Notes under the pieces: generated by a model
What the model saw: only the letters and a program-made list of their open reading frames with translations
Database searches by the model: none
Told to the model about the DNA's origin: nothing
Translations under genes and position numbers: made by a program
In this document: one piece after another, positions 24,175 through 30,197 of the stretch
Layout: each line of letters begins with the position of its first letter
Numbering within the stretch: position 1 is the stretch's first letter
IMG/VR virus record: IMGVR_UViG_3300037010_001749
Coordinates: 21,896-85,895 of that record
DNA from: a virus
DNA: 64,000 nt
Direction: 5' to 3' (one strand)

Positions 24175-24468
24175 TCACACCAGCCACGATGCAGCGGCAG
24201 CTTGGCGAGAGGCTGTGTCGCGTGCCTTGATGCCCGCCAACAAGTCGGCGGCCAGCAGCGGGTATTCGGCGGCGCACGATTCTACGTATGCGCGCAGGGC
24301 CGCCGCAGCGTGCTTATCATGCGTCAGGTCCAGCACAAAGTAAACGCAGCCGCAGTGCTTGCCGCCCGGCGCGCTACTGCCGTCCGTTCGCGTCACGTTG
24401 AATCTGCTGTACAGCCCACGATTCCTGTCACAGGGCATTGGCTCGCCGCACAGTTCACACTTGCTCAT
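24175..24468 (-). CDS. Cassette 3: Cys-rich hypothetical protein, 97 aa
   Basis: MSKCELCGEPMPCDRNRG plus GGKHCGCVYF offer a zinc site; the rest is helical and Ala-rich. ATG 24466-24468 has AGGAAAAGC up front. The frame is also open upstream into attC3 (GTG 24547-24549). Function unknown. Confidence 0.72.
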   Translation of the reverse strand: MSKCELCGEPMPCDRNRGLYSRFNVTRTDGSSAPGGKHCGCVYFVLDLTHDKHAAAALRAYVESCAAEYPLLAADLLAGIKARDTASRQAAAASWLV

Positions 24469-24491
24469 GCTTTTCCTCGCTCCGGCACCAG

Positions 24492-24592
24492 GCCGAACCA
24501 TTCGCACAAGCTGCGCCCCAACGGCGGGGCACAGCAACTCGGTAGGCACCGCCTGCGCGGCCGTTGGTGCCAGCTTTCCTCAATCGTTAGCC
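24492..24592 (+). repeat. attC3
   Basis: R'' gccgaac 24492-24498, R' gttagcc 24586-24592; arms CCCCAACGGC / GCCGTTGG. L'' gcacaagctg against L' cagctttcc. Confidence 0.75.
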
Positions 24593-24605
24593 AGCGCCAA
24601 AACCA

Positions 24606-24926
24606 TCACGCCGGCTCGTAGGTGGCTGCGAAGATGTCCGGTTTGCATGGATAGTGCTCGCCGGCCACGCCGCGAATGATCCAGTCGCCTGGGCTAGCGA
24701 CATGCTGGCCTTCAAGCGTCGGAACCATGATGTTGTTGTTGTGCCATTGCGCCAGCTCGCGCCCGATGGCGTGCTGTCCCTCGTTGATCCAGAGAATCAG
24801 CGCATAGCTACTTCCGTCGTTGCGGAACTGGCGTGCTTCAATCACGATAGGTTTCTTCCTGAAGCGCGTTGTCTGTTCGGTTGTTGCCGCGTCCAGCTCA
24901 TGGCCGGCGCTGAGAAATGTTTGCAT
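24606..24926 (-). CDS. Cassette 4: conserved phage protein, 106 aa
   Basis: TTRFRKKPIVIEARQF at the start and PGDWIIRGVAGEHYPCKPDI near the end identify a widespread phage protein family of unknown function, at its usual length. AGAAGGAACCGTC precedes ATG 24924-24926, so this gene has its own ribosome binding site outside the attC. Confidence 0.82.
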   Translation of the reverse strand: MQTFLSAGHELDAATTEQTTRFRKKPIVIEARQFRNDGSSYALILWINEGQHAIGRELAQWHNNNIMVPTLEGQHVASPGDWIIRGVAGEHYPCKPDIFAATYEPA

Positions 24927-24966
24927 GACGGTTCCTTCTGTGTTGTGCCAGCATGGGTCGGGCGCT

Positions 24967-25036
24967 GGCTAACCCCTCGCTCAAGCGGATTTGCCACGGA
25001 GTACCATGTCAAACGCGCTTAGCTCGAACGTTATGC
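24967..25036 (+). repeat. attC4
   Basis: R'' ggctaac 24967-24973, R' gttatgc 25030-25036, only 70 bp. Left GCTCAAGCG pairs with right CGCTTAGC leaving an unpaired C (24982) on the left arm, fixing plus as the top strand. Near-copy of attC11. Confidence 0.88.
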
Positions 25037-25542
25037 GCCTTGAGGCACGCCACCATTTGCCGCGCCGACTGTCTCGCGTCCATCAACGGGTGGTGCGCCG
25101 GTAGTTCGTCCGGCAAGCGCTCGGTCAGTTCCAGCGCGTTGCCGCCCAGCGCCAGGATCACGCTTGCCAAGTCGTGCAGCGGGTACGGGCCTTGCCACTC
25201 GCGCTCGGCGTGGTTCAGCTTCACGCACGCGCTCAGAAAGTTGGCTTCCACCGGCCAAGCGCAGTCAGCCACCAGCACCGCGCCCTGGTCGGCCCAGCTT
25301 CGCCACTCATGCCAAAAGTGGTTCCGCAGGTGCTGCTTCGTTGGGCTTGTCACCGGCAGCGCCGGCACATGCTCGCCCACCCACAGCCGGCTTTCGGCGG
25401 TGCCGGTGCAGTCGGCGGGGTCGCAAGCAATGCAGCCTTCGTCCAGCCGCTCGCCTTCTCGGTTCACCACTACCCAGGCCACTGCAAAGCCCTCGCCATG
25501 CAGGCCAATGCTTTCCACGTCAAACACCATAAATTTGTCCAT
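25009..25542 (-). CDS. Cassette 5: DEDDh exonuclease-like protein, 177 aa
   Basis: MDKFMVFDVESIGLHGEGFA gives ExoI (D8/E10), VLVADCAWPVEANFL fits ExoII, and HHPLMDARQSARQ the ExoIII His/Asp. It may be a 3'-5' exonuclease of the RNase T/DnaQ fold used in host DNA or RNA turnover. ATG 25540-25542 follows GAGAGG by six bases; the frame is also open up to ATG 25633-25635 inside attC5. The C-terminal NVRAKRV is encoded by attC4. Confidence 0.82.
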   Translation of the reverse strand: MDKFMVFDVESIGLHGEGFAVAWVVVNREGERLDEGCIACDPADCTGTAESRLWVGEHVPALPVTSPTKQHLRNHFWHEWRSWADQGAVLVADCAWPVEANFLSACVKLNHAEREWQGPYPLHDLASVILALGGNALELTERLPDELPAHHPLMDARQSARQMVACLKAHNVRAKRV

Positions 25543-25571
25543 CACCATCCTCTCGTTTCTCGCTGCAGGCG

Positions 25572-25668
25572 CCGTAACACCTCGCACAAGCTGAGAGCCA
25601 ACGGCGGGTGTAGTGGGTGCTTCAGGTTTGGTCATGCCGTTGGCTCCAGCTTTGCTCGATCGTTAGGC
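25572..25668 (+). repeat. attC5
   Basis: R'' ccgtaac 25572-25578, R' gttaggc 25662-25668. Left arm has an unpaired C (25587) and A (25594) against the right arm, corresponding to the extrahelical G and T of a canonical attC bottom strand. Best single site for orientation. Confidence 0.88.
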
Positions 25669-25968
25669 GCTTACCGCAGGGCCAGCAGGCAGCGGCATCC
25701 AGTGCGTCACACGTCTCACCAGCGCTGGCGGCAGCGGCCAGTTGTGCTGGTCCACCTCCCACCGAGGGCCCTCACCAGTAAGCCGGAACTTCGTGATGTG
25801 CGCGTGTCCAGGAGTCAGCCGGTCAAAGACCCCGCGGCGCCACACCAGCACGGTGGCGTTGTGACTGGGCAAGCGCTCGCCAGTCGGCACCCACGCGCAT
25901 AACCCCTCACTGCAACCGAGCCCCAACGGCTGGCCCGTGCTGCTGTCATCGGTAGTTTCAGTGGTCAT
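25663..25968 (-). CDS. Cassette 6: DUF551-like protein using an attC-encoded start, 101 aa
   Basis: WVPTGERLP, ATVLVWRRG and the terminal VTHWMPLP are hallmarks of DUF551, a small phage/prophage family that normally begins right at the W(I/V) residues. Here the Trp follows attC6 directly and the only well-placed start is ATG 25966-25968 inside attC6, seven bases after AGAGGA; it adds MTTETTDDSSTGQPLGLGCS and a few more residues. The stop TAA is formed by the R' core of attC5. It is the clearest case of a gene depending on its attC for initiation. Confidence 0.8.
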   Translation of the reverse strand: MTTETTDDSSTGQPLGLGCSEGLCAWVPTGERLPSHNATVLVWRRGVFDRLTPGHAHITKFRLTGEGPRWEVDQHNWPLPPALVRRVTHWMPLPAGPAVSA

Positions 25969-26017
25969 CGTGTTTCCTCTCGTGCCGTTGTGTCCGGCTC
26001 ACCTCGAACGTTAGGGC
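25897..26017 (+). repeat. attC6
   Basis: R'' gcataac 25897-25903, R' gttagggc 26010-26017. Minus strand spacer carries AGAGGA (25975-25980) and ATG (25966-25968). The longest site, about 121 bp. Confidence 0.8.
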
Positions 26018-26184
26018 GCAGGGCCACGCTTGCGGTTCTCGCGGCGCTGCAACTTCGCTTCCAGCGCCCTGACCTCTGGCACGTACTCCGGGCGCACATG
26101 CACTGTCACCGCAGTGCGCCCGGATTCCTTGTGGCGCTGCCGCTCGTCGGCCTTGCGCTCTGCTGCTGTTTTCGCTGGGCTCAT
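26011..26184 (-). CDS. Cassette 7: small basic protein, 57 aa
   Basis: MSPAKTAAERKADERQRHKE then VRPEYVPEVRALEAKLQRRE; highly basic, helical, likely nucleic-acid-binding. ATG 26182-26184 overlaps the upstream gene (ATGA). Stop TAA is the R' core of attC6. Confidence 0.68.
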   Translation of the reverse strand: MSPAKTAAERKADERQRHKESGRTAVTVHVRPEYVPEVRALEAKLQRRENRKRGPAP

Positions 26185-26474
26185 GCCAGCGTGGCGCCGG
26201 CCGCTAGGTAGTGCGCCAGCTCGCTGTCCGGGATCGAAACGAACCTGTAGCCCATGCGGTGCGCAGTGGAGCCATCAGGAATGGTCACAACGCTGAACGG
26301 CTCACCCTTCATTTCGGCAATCTGCTTTGCGTAGGCACGCACTGGCTCGGCCTGCGAGTGGATCGGTTCCACTTGCAGGGCTGCGCGCTGGCGCTTCAGT
26401 GTCTTGGTCATCTCAGCTTGCATCTCTTGCTCCTTCTGCTGCACTGTAGCCGCAGTGGCTACAGTATCGCTCAT
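26181..26474 (-). CDS. Cassette 7: hypothetical protein, 97 aa
   Basis: Helical N-terminus (VQQKEQEMQAEMTKTLKRQR) then YAKQIAEMKGEPFSVVTIPD and SIPDSELAHYLAAG. ATG 26472-26474 lies outside attC7. Forms a coupled pair with the 57-aa gene. Not recognised. Confidence 0.68.
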   Translation of the reverse strand: MSDTVATAATVQQKEQEMQAEMTKTLKRQRAALQVEPIHSQAEPVRAYAKQIAEMKGEPFSVVTIPDGSTAHRMGYRFVSIPDSELAHYLAAGATLA

Positions 26475-26505
26475 CGTGACACGTCACGCAAGCATTCTCG
26501 CGTGC

Positions 26506-26612
26506 GCCCTAACCCCTCGTTGCAACCGAGCCCCAACAGGCTGCGGTCAGTTGTGGCCTTTCGGCCTGCTTATGCACGGCCTGTTGGGGCCGGCTGAACT
26601 CGAACGTTAGGC
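26506..26612 (+). repeat. attC7
   Basis: R'' gccctaac 26506-26513, R' gttaggc 26606-26612; R'' complements the R' of attC6. Contains an internal AGGCCGAAAGGCC-type stem. Near-copy of attC9. Confidence 0.82.
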
Positions 26613-26911
26613 CCTTCAATGCCGCGAGCAATCTTGCTGGCGGCATTCCGCGCGTTCACCGTCACGCCGTCAGCGTGCGTCTCGCCCCAGCGGCGGGCAA
26701 TGGCGGCGCAGCGTGCGCGCTCGGCGGCCACGGCCTTGTCAATGCGCCACTGCACATGCGCCGGGCTTGACCAATGGCCGCACTCGGCGGGGTCATCGTT
26801 TGTGCCGCAGATTGTCATGGTCAGGTATTGGCCCTCGCGCTGCGGTGGCAGCGGGCCTAACCCCTCTGTCGAGCCGAGTGCCAACGGCTGGCTGGTTTTG
26901 GTAGTGTTCAT
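26570..26911 (-). CDS. Cassette 8: hypothetical protein with attC-encoded ends, 113 aa
   Basis: ATG 26909-26911 in attC8, nine bases after AAGGAG, encodes MNTTKTSQPLALGSTEGLGP before the core MTICGTNDDPAECGHWSSP and VQWRIDKAVAAERARCAAIA. The internal ATG lacks a good Shine-Dalgarno. The last residues (NVRVQPAPTGRA) come from attC7. So both tails of the protein are attC sequence. The core resembles small phage proteins with an RARCA(A/V)IAR helix. Confidence 0.72.
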   Translation of the reverse strand: MNTTKTSQPLALGSTEGLGPLPPQREGQYLTMTICGTNDDPAECGHWSSPAHVQWRIDKAVAAERARCAAIARRWGETHADGVTVNARNAASKIARGIEGPNVRVQPAPTGRA

Positions 26912-26959
26912 CGTTGCTTCTCCTTGGCCGTTGTCACCGGCTCACATCGATCGTTCGGT
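26855..26959 (+). repeat. attC8
   Basis: R'' gcctaac 26855-26861, R' gttcggt 26953-26959. Same spacer, AAGGAG (26920-26925) and ATG (26909-26911) on the minus strand as attC2, but a different last ~20 bp. Confidence 0.82.
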
Positions 26960-26966
26960 GTGTTGC

Positions 26967-27197
26967 TCACCGCGAGCAACCCAAATGCTTGCCGTCGCTC
27001 GTCATGCGTGGCGTGAGTCCGCCGGCCGAAGTGCGCAGATACTGGCACCCGGTCAGCGCGTCGGTGCTGGGCACCAAGCCGCTGCGGGCGCCCCACGCGC
27101 CGGGGTCCGTGTCATCGCGCCCAATGGGCAGCAGGCCCACAACCAGCATCATGGCCACGCCAATCAGCAGGTACTTCCCGCACCAGCGGGCGAACAT
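26967..27197 (-). CDS. Cassette 9: DUF6440-like membrane-anchored protein, 76 aa
   Basis: An N-terminal hydrophobic helix (YLLIGVAMMLVVGLLPI) is followed by GARSGLVPSTDALTGCQYL and SAGGLTPRMTSDGKHLGC, a small phage family I know as DUF6440-like. ATG 27195-27197 with GAAGCAAAA upstream; the frame continues into attC9. Probably inner-membrane anchored or exported. Role unknown. Confidence 0.72.
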   Translation of the reverse strand: MFARWCGKYLLIGVAMMLVVGLLPIGRDDTDPGAWGARSGLVPSTDALTGCQYLRTSAGGLTPRMTSDGKHLGCSR

Positions 27198-27218
27198 TTT
27201 TGCTTCTATCAACGACAC

Positions 27219-27324
27219 GCCTAACCCCTCGTTGCAACCGAGCCCCAACAGGCTGCGGTCAGTTGTGGCCTTTCGGCCTGCTTATGCACGGCCTGTTGGG
27301 GCCGGCTGAACTCGAACGTTCGGC
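27219..27324 (+). repeat. attC9
   Basis: R'' gcctaac 27219-27225, R' gttcggc 27318-27324. Shares nearly its whole sequence with attC7. Confidence 0.82.
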
Positions 27325-27325
27325 A

Positions 27326-27628
27326 TCAATACCGGCTTTCGAGTTTCGCCAGCGCCGCTTTGATGATCGACTGCATCACCTCATCGGTCATGTGCTTGGC
27401 CATTGCGTCCTTGATGCCGGTTTCCAGCAGCGGCGCGTAGGTGGCCAGCACTTCCTTTTCGATCAGTTCGCGCACGTACCGCTTGACGACATCATCGAAT
27501 GGGTTGTTGTAGCTCTTGGACAGTTCAGCGATGCTGCGCTGAACGGCACCCTTCACTACTTCACCGATCTGGCTGTCCATCACAGTCTTGGCGATGAACT
27601 CGTTAATTTGCTGCGGGGTCAGTTCCAT
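27326..27628 (-). CDS. Cassette 10: hypothetical helical protein, 100 aa
   Basis: MELTPQQINEFIAKTVMDSQ start; entirely helical and charged, ending AALAKLESRY. AGAAGGAAACGAC before ATG 27626-27628 is its own ribosome binding site. No family recognised, but the composition is that of a real protein. Confidence 0.75.
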   Translation of the reverse strand: MELTPQQINEFIAKTVMDSQIGEVVKGAVQRSIAELSKSYNNPFDDVVKRYVRELIEKEVLATYAPLLETGIKDAMAKHMTDEVMQSIIKAALAKLESRY

Positions 27629-27651
27629 GTCGTTTCCTTCTGTGCGTTGAT

Positions 27652-27756
27652 GCCGAACTGGCAGTTCAAGCAGAGCCCCAACGGCGGCCTGCTTTTGTGG
27701 TTAAAAACTCCGGCGTCCGTGGCGCCGTTGGTACCTGCTTAACCTAAACGTCAGCC
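27652..27756 (+). repeat. attC10
   Basis: R'' gccgaac 27652-27658 complements the R' of attC9; R' is gtcagcc 27750-27756, departing from GTT. Arms CCCCAACGGCG / CGCCGTTGG. Confidence 0.72.
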
Positions 27757-27780
27757 GGCACCAATACCCTCGGTGCCGGC
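27754..27780. other. Hairpin at start of cassette 11
   Basis: Perfect 9-bp inverted repeat GCCGGCACC / GGTGCCGGC with a 9-nt loop, just 3' of the Acb2-like gene and overlapping the R' of attC10. Could stabilise the mRNA end. Confidence 0.4.
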
Positions 27781-27792
27781 ATACTCGTGTTG

Positions 27793-28071
27793 TCAGAACG
27801 TGGTGGGCTGCGCAATGCCGCGAATCAACTTCATGAAGCCCACTTGCAGGTCAGTGGCTCCCATGCTGACCCACCGCTGGTCAAGGTCCAGTGACAGCGG
27901 CCTGCCATCGGCCACAGGCGTATCGGTGCGCGTGATGTCAGGGTGTTGACGCAGTTTCGCCACAAAAGCGCCGCACTGCTCGGCCAGCGCCTTGCCCTCG
28001 TTCATCAGCGCTACTTCAGCACCGCTCAGTTGACGGTAGCCCGTCACTTTCGGTTGAATCATCGTTTCCAT
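27793..28071 (-). CDS. Cassette 11: Acb2-like anti-CBASS cyclic-nucleotide sponge, 92 aa
   Basis: KVTGYRQLSGAEVALMNEGK, then RPLSLDLDQRWVSMGATDLQ and GFMKLIRGIAQPTTF match my recollection of the Acb2 / T4 Vs.4 family (Acb2/Tad1 hairpin domain), including length and the conserved DxRW...G.TdlQ.GFM.L.R.IA.P ending. Acb2 proteins form hexamers that sequester cyclic di- and trinucleotides and so block CBASS (and some Thoeris) defence. AAGGAACCAC precedes ATG 28069-28071. It is the only cassette gene for which I can name an anti-defence function. Confidence 0.8.
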   Translation of the reverse strand: METMIQPKVTGYRQLSGAEVALMNEGKALAEQCGAFVAKLRQHPDITRTDTPVADGRPLSLDLDQRWVSMGATDLQVGFMKLIRGIAQPTTF

Positions 28072-28111
28072 GTGGTTCCTTAAGTTGCATGCCAGCGTTG
28101 GTGCGGGTGCT

Positions 28112-28181
28112 GGCTAACCCATCGCTCAAGCGGATTTGCCACGGAGTACCAAGTCAAACGCGCTTAGCTTGAACGTTCGGT
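28112..28181 (+). repeat. attC11
   Basis: R'' ggctaac 28112-28118 (complements the gtcagcc side of attC10), R' gttcggt 28175-28181; 70 bp, near-copy of attC4 including the unpaired C on the left arm. Confidence 0.85.
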
Positions 28182-28415
28182 CCGTTCATTCGCCACCGCC
28201 ACTGCATCAAGCACACCCGGCTTCATCGCCAGTTCCAGCAGGCTGCCCATCATGCGCTTGCCGTGCGCCCGGTTGGCATCCAGTAGATCGATGTACTTCT
28301 TGCGATACTGGTGAAGTTCTTCGTTTTCCTCGCGCAGCCGCTCTAGTTCGTGATGCATGTCCAGCACGTCGGCGGCCATCTGCACAGCCAGGGGCACTTT
28401 GTAGTCTCGCCTCAT
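28164..28415 (-). CDS. Cassette 12: coiled-coil protein, 83 aa
   Basis: MRRDYKVPLAVQMAADVLDM then HHELERLREENEELHQYRKK is a strong coiled coil; similar short proteins occur in many phages. ATG 28413-28415 after GGAGAAACGAG. The last residues (ERSS) and stop TAA lie in attC11. Confidence 0.75.
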   Translation of the reverse strand: MRRDYKVPLAVQMAADVLDMHHELERLREENEELHQYRKKYIDLLDANRAHGKRMMGSLLELAMKPGVLDAVAVANERTERSS

Positions 28416-28434
28416 CTCGTTTCTCCACCAACGG

Positions 28435-28478
28435 GCCTAACCCGTCGCTCAAGTTGAGAGCCAACGGCGCCAGCAGGC
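28435..28478 (+). repeat. attC left half (array right end)
   Basis: R'' gcctaac 28435-28441, L'' and the ccaacggc arm are present, ending about 28478 against the phage gene's stop. The right half is absent; it would match the right half of attC10. Confidence 0.72.
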
Positions 28479-28482
28479 ACCG

Positions 28483-29394
28483 TCATGCCGCCTCCTTAGC
28501 CTTGAGGAGGCCCAGTTGGTGGGCGATACCTTCGATCTCATCGAAGGCGATGTCATGGCAGCCGACCACGATATTGCCGTTGGTGCAGATCTTCGTCAAC
28601 TCGTAGTGACCCAAGGTCATGCCTACCTCGTAGTCCTTCTTGCCCTTCATGACGCGCTGGATGACCGGCCAGAGCTTCTTCGCGTCTTCGACGGGGATGC
28701 TGGCGTGGCGGCTGGTCTGGATCATGAACGACGGCAAGTCCAGCCGCAGCATCGTCGGAAGATCCCGGCTGAGCGCTGGGCTCCCACTCCGCCGCCAGGC
28801 TGTAATGGCGACGGCCTGCAGCCTCCGAAAGGCCTTGGCCTGCGACACTGCGCGGCGTTTCTCCGAGACGGCTTTCTTGGCCAGGTGCTCGCGGTGCTGC
28901 TCCGGGCTCCACGTCGCCGCATCGATCGGCTTGATACGGGCCTTGTGCTTCAGCAGCTTCGCAAACTGGTTGAAGTCGGCGGTGATCTGCGCCGCTTGGC
29001 TGAGGTAGACAGGCCGATTGCCGTCGGCCTTGGCGCGTAGGGCCTTGGCCAGCAGGTTGTCGACGAGGGCCTGAGTGCCTTCCGTGTCCGGCGCGTCGTG
29101 CTCCGGGTTCAGCACGGACACCTGCTTCAGGTGCCTGGTGGCGTGTCGTGCCTCCCAGACGTGCCTGTTTGTCGTGGAAGAATTCTTCTCCAGGTTGATG
29201 GCCACCCAGCCGCCGGGTAAGTGGCGACCGATGCAGTAGTGCTTGCCGTAGCTGTAGAAGTAGTCGCCTTCGACGAAGGCCTGGATGACGCGGCCGCCGT
29301 TCATGCCGGGACGCTCGGGCATCCGAGCTTCAGCCTGCCGTTTGTGGGCCCAGATGTGGGCCAGTTCTTCCGAGTGGTTGTACACCGTCTTCAT
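28483..29394 (-). CDS. Hypothetical protein, 303 aa
   Basis: From ATG 29392-29394 (MKTVYNHSEELAHIWAHKRQ). Central region is basic (KKAVSEKRRAVSQAKAFRRL). Contains FVEGDYFYSYGKHYCIGRHL, reminiscent of phage proteins of unknown role. The last residues LLKAKEAA are encoded by the repeat at 28493, and the stop abuts the half-attC, so it marks the right boundary of the array. Confidence 0.75.
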   Translation of the reverse strand: MKTVYNHSEELAHIWAHKRQAEARMPERPGMNGGRVIQAFVEGDYFYSYGKHYCIGRHLPGGWVAINLEKNSSTTNRHVWEARHATRHLKQVSVLNPEHDAPDTEGTQALVDNLLAKALRAKADGNRPVYLSQAAQITADFNQFAKLLKHKARIKPIDAATWSPEQHREHLAKKAVSEKRRAVSQAKAFRRLQAVAITAWRRSGSPALSRDLPTMLRLDLPSFMIQTSRHASIPVEDAKKLWPVIQRVMKGKKDYEVGMTLGHYELTKICTNGNIVVGCHDIAFDEIEGIAHQLGLLKAKEAA

Positions 29395-29645
29395 GCGATG
29401 AGTCCTCGTTGTCTTGCGTACTCGACCAGATGGGGTTGCCACTCAGCTTCGCTGTTGGCTGACCGACTATTGAAGCCGGCGAGGCGTGGAGCGGTCAGGT
29501 AACCCGACTCGATCTCCTCGTTGATGGCCTCGACATCAAGGCTGAAAATCTCGCGCCCCCTCGGGGTGCTGAGGCTGGCGTATCCGTCGCCTCGTTCAAA
29601 CCACACGCTGGCCACGTACTCGTGGTCAGCGATCTTCTTTGCCAT
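29391..29645 (-). CDS. Hypothetical protein, 84 aa
   Basis: Soluble acidic protein (FERGDGYASLSTPRGREIFS). Shine-Dalgarno from the repeat at 29652; ATGA overlap downstream. Unknown. Confidence 0.7.
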   Translation of the reverse strand: MAKKIADHEYVASVWFERGDGYASLSTPRGREIFSLDVEAINEEIESGYLTAPRLAGFNSRSANSEAEWQPHLVEYARQRGLIA

Positions 29646-29660
29646 GGCGGCTCCTTAGGG

Positions 29661-29708
29661 CTAGAGAACCCGGCCGATGCGGTCCTGGCCTTTGATCTTG
29701 ATGGCCAT
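29661..29708 (-). CDS. Possible 15-aa peptide
   Basis: MAIKIKGQDRIGRVL, starting two bases after the upstream gene's stop and ending inside the repeat at 29652. Could be a real tiny ORF or the leftover of a larger gene. Confidence 0.3.
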   Translation of the reverse strand: MAIKIKGQDRIGRVL

Positions 29709-29709
29709 G

Positions 29710-29985
29710 TCAGTACAGGTTCTCGCTGTACAGCGTCCCATCGTTGGCATCGTCGCCACCGCAGCGGCGGACGATCTGGCCTGCCGCTTCGGCAACCTTC
29801 CAGGCCACCGTCCGAGACATGAACACACCGTGCTGGTCGATGAAGCCCTGCTCCTCTTTCGGGTCATGCGGAGTGAAGGCCTGCACGAGTCGCCACTGGT
29901 CGCGCATCACCAGGTCCCAGTGCCGGGCGCCGACCAGCATGTGGTAGTCGCCGATCTTGGTGGCCGCGCAAACGACGCGTCTCAT
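29710..29985 (-). CDS. Conserved small phage protein, 91 aa
   Basis: MRRVVCAATKIGDYHMLVGA and RHWDLVMRDQ then EQGFIDQHGVFMSRTVAWKV match a phage family of this length annotated only as hypothetical. ATG 29983-29985 overlaps the previous stop. Confidence 0.78.
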   Translation of the reverse strand: MRRVVCAATKIGDYHMLVGARHWDLVMRDQWRLVQAFTPHDPKEEQGFIDQHGVFMSRTVAWKVAEAAGQIVRRCGGDDANDGTLYSENLY

Positions 29986-30197
29986 CGCACACCTGACAGG
30001 TTCTCGTACTCTTCGACGCCCATGATGACGCACTCGATGACAGCCAGGCCGTCTCGAAGCCACATCGGGCACTCGCGCTTGGCCTGCTGCCCGTCTTCCT
30101 CCGTCAGGTGGAACTGGTTCGCACCCTTCTCGAAGCCCAGCGGCTTGCCGGCGCGATCCTTCTGCATGGCCACCCACACTTGAGTCGGCGCCGTCAC
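29982..30197 (-). CDS. Hypothetical protein, 71 aa
   Basis: GTG 30195-30197, overlapping the previous stop (GTGA). Soluble, one WLRDGLAVIECVIMG strand-like stretch. Unknown. Confidence 0.65.
   Translation of the reverse strand: MTAPTQVWVAMQKDRAGKPLGFEKGANQFHLTEEDGQQAKRECPMWLRDGLAVIECVIMGVEEYENLSGVR

Larger units (their letters stand above)
22711..28478. mobile_element. Integron-type gene cassette array (12 cassettes, no integrase)
   Basis: Eleven complete attC-like sites (70-121 bp) plus a half-site at each end divide this segment into twelve cassettes of 0.3-0.8 kb, each with one or two small genes. The sites have R'' (RYYYAAC-like) and R' (GTTRRRY-like) ends, conserved L''/L' boxes, and long inverted-repeat arms with GCCAACGGC/GCCGTTGG. 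In most cassettes the left R' is the exact complement of the right R'' (e.g. gttatgc/gcataac, gttagcc/ggctaac, gttagggc/gccctaac, gttcggc/gccgaac), the rule for true cassettes. Unpaired bases on the left arm set the plus strand as attC top strand, but all genes are on the minus strand. No IntI gene is seen. Confidence 0.85.

Noticed and set aside
22711-28478. Integron integrase (intI) or attI in the window
   Set aside because: No tyrosine-recombinase-length ORF or R-H-R-Y pattern was seen anywhere in the window.
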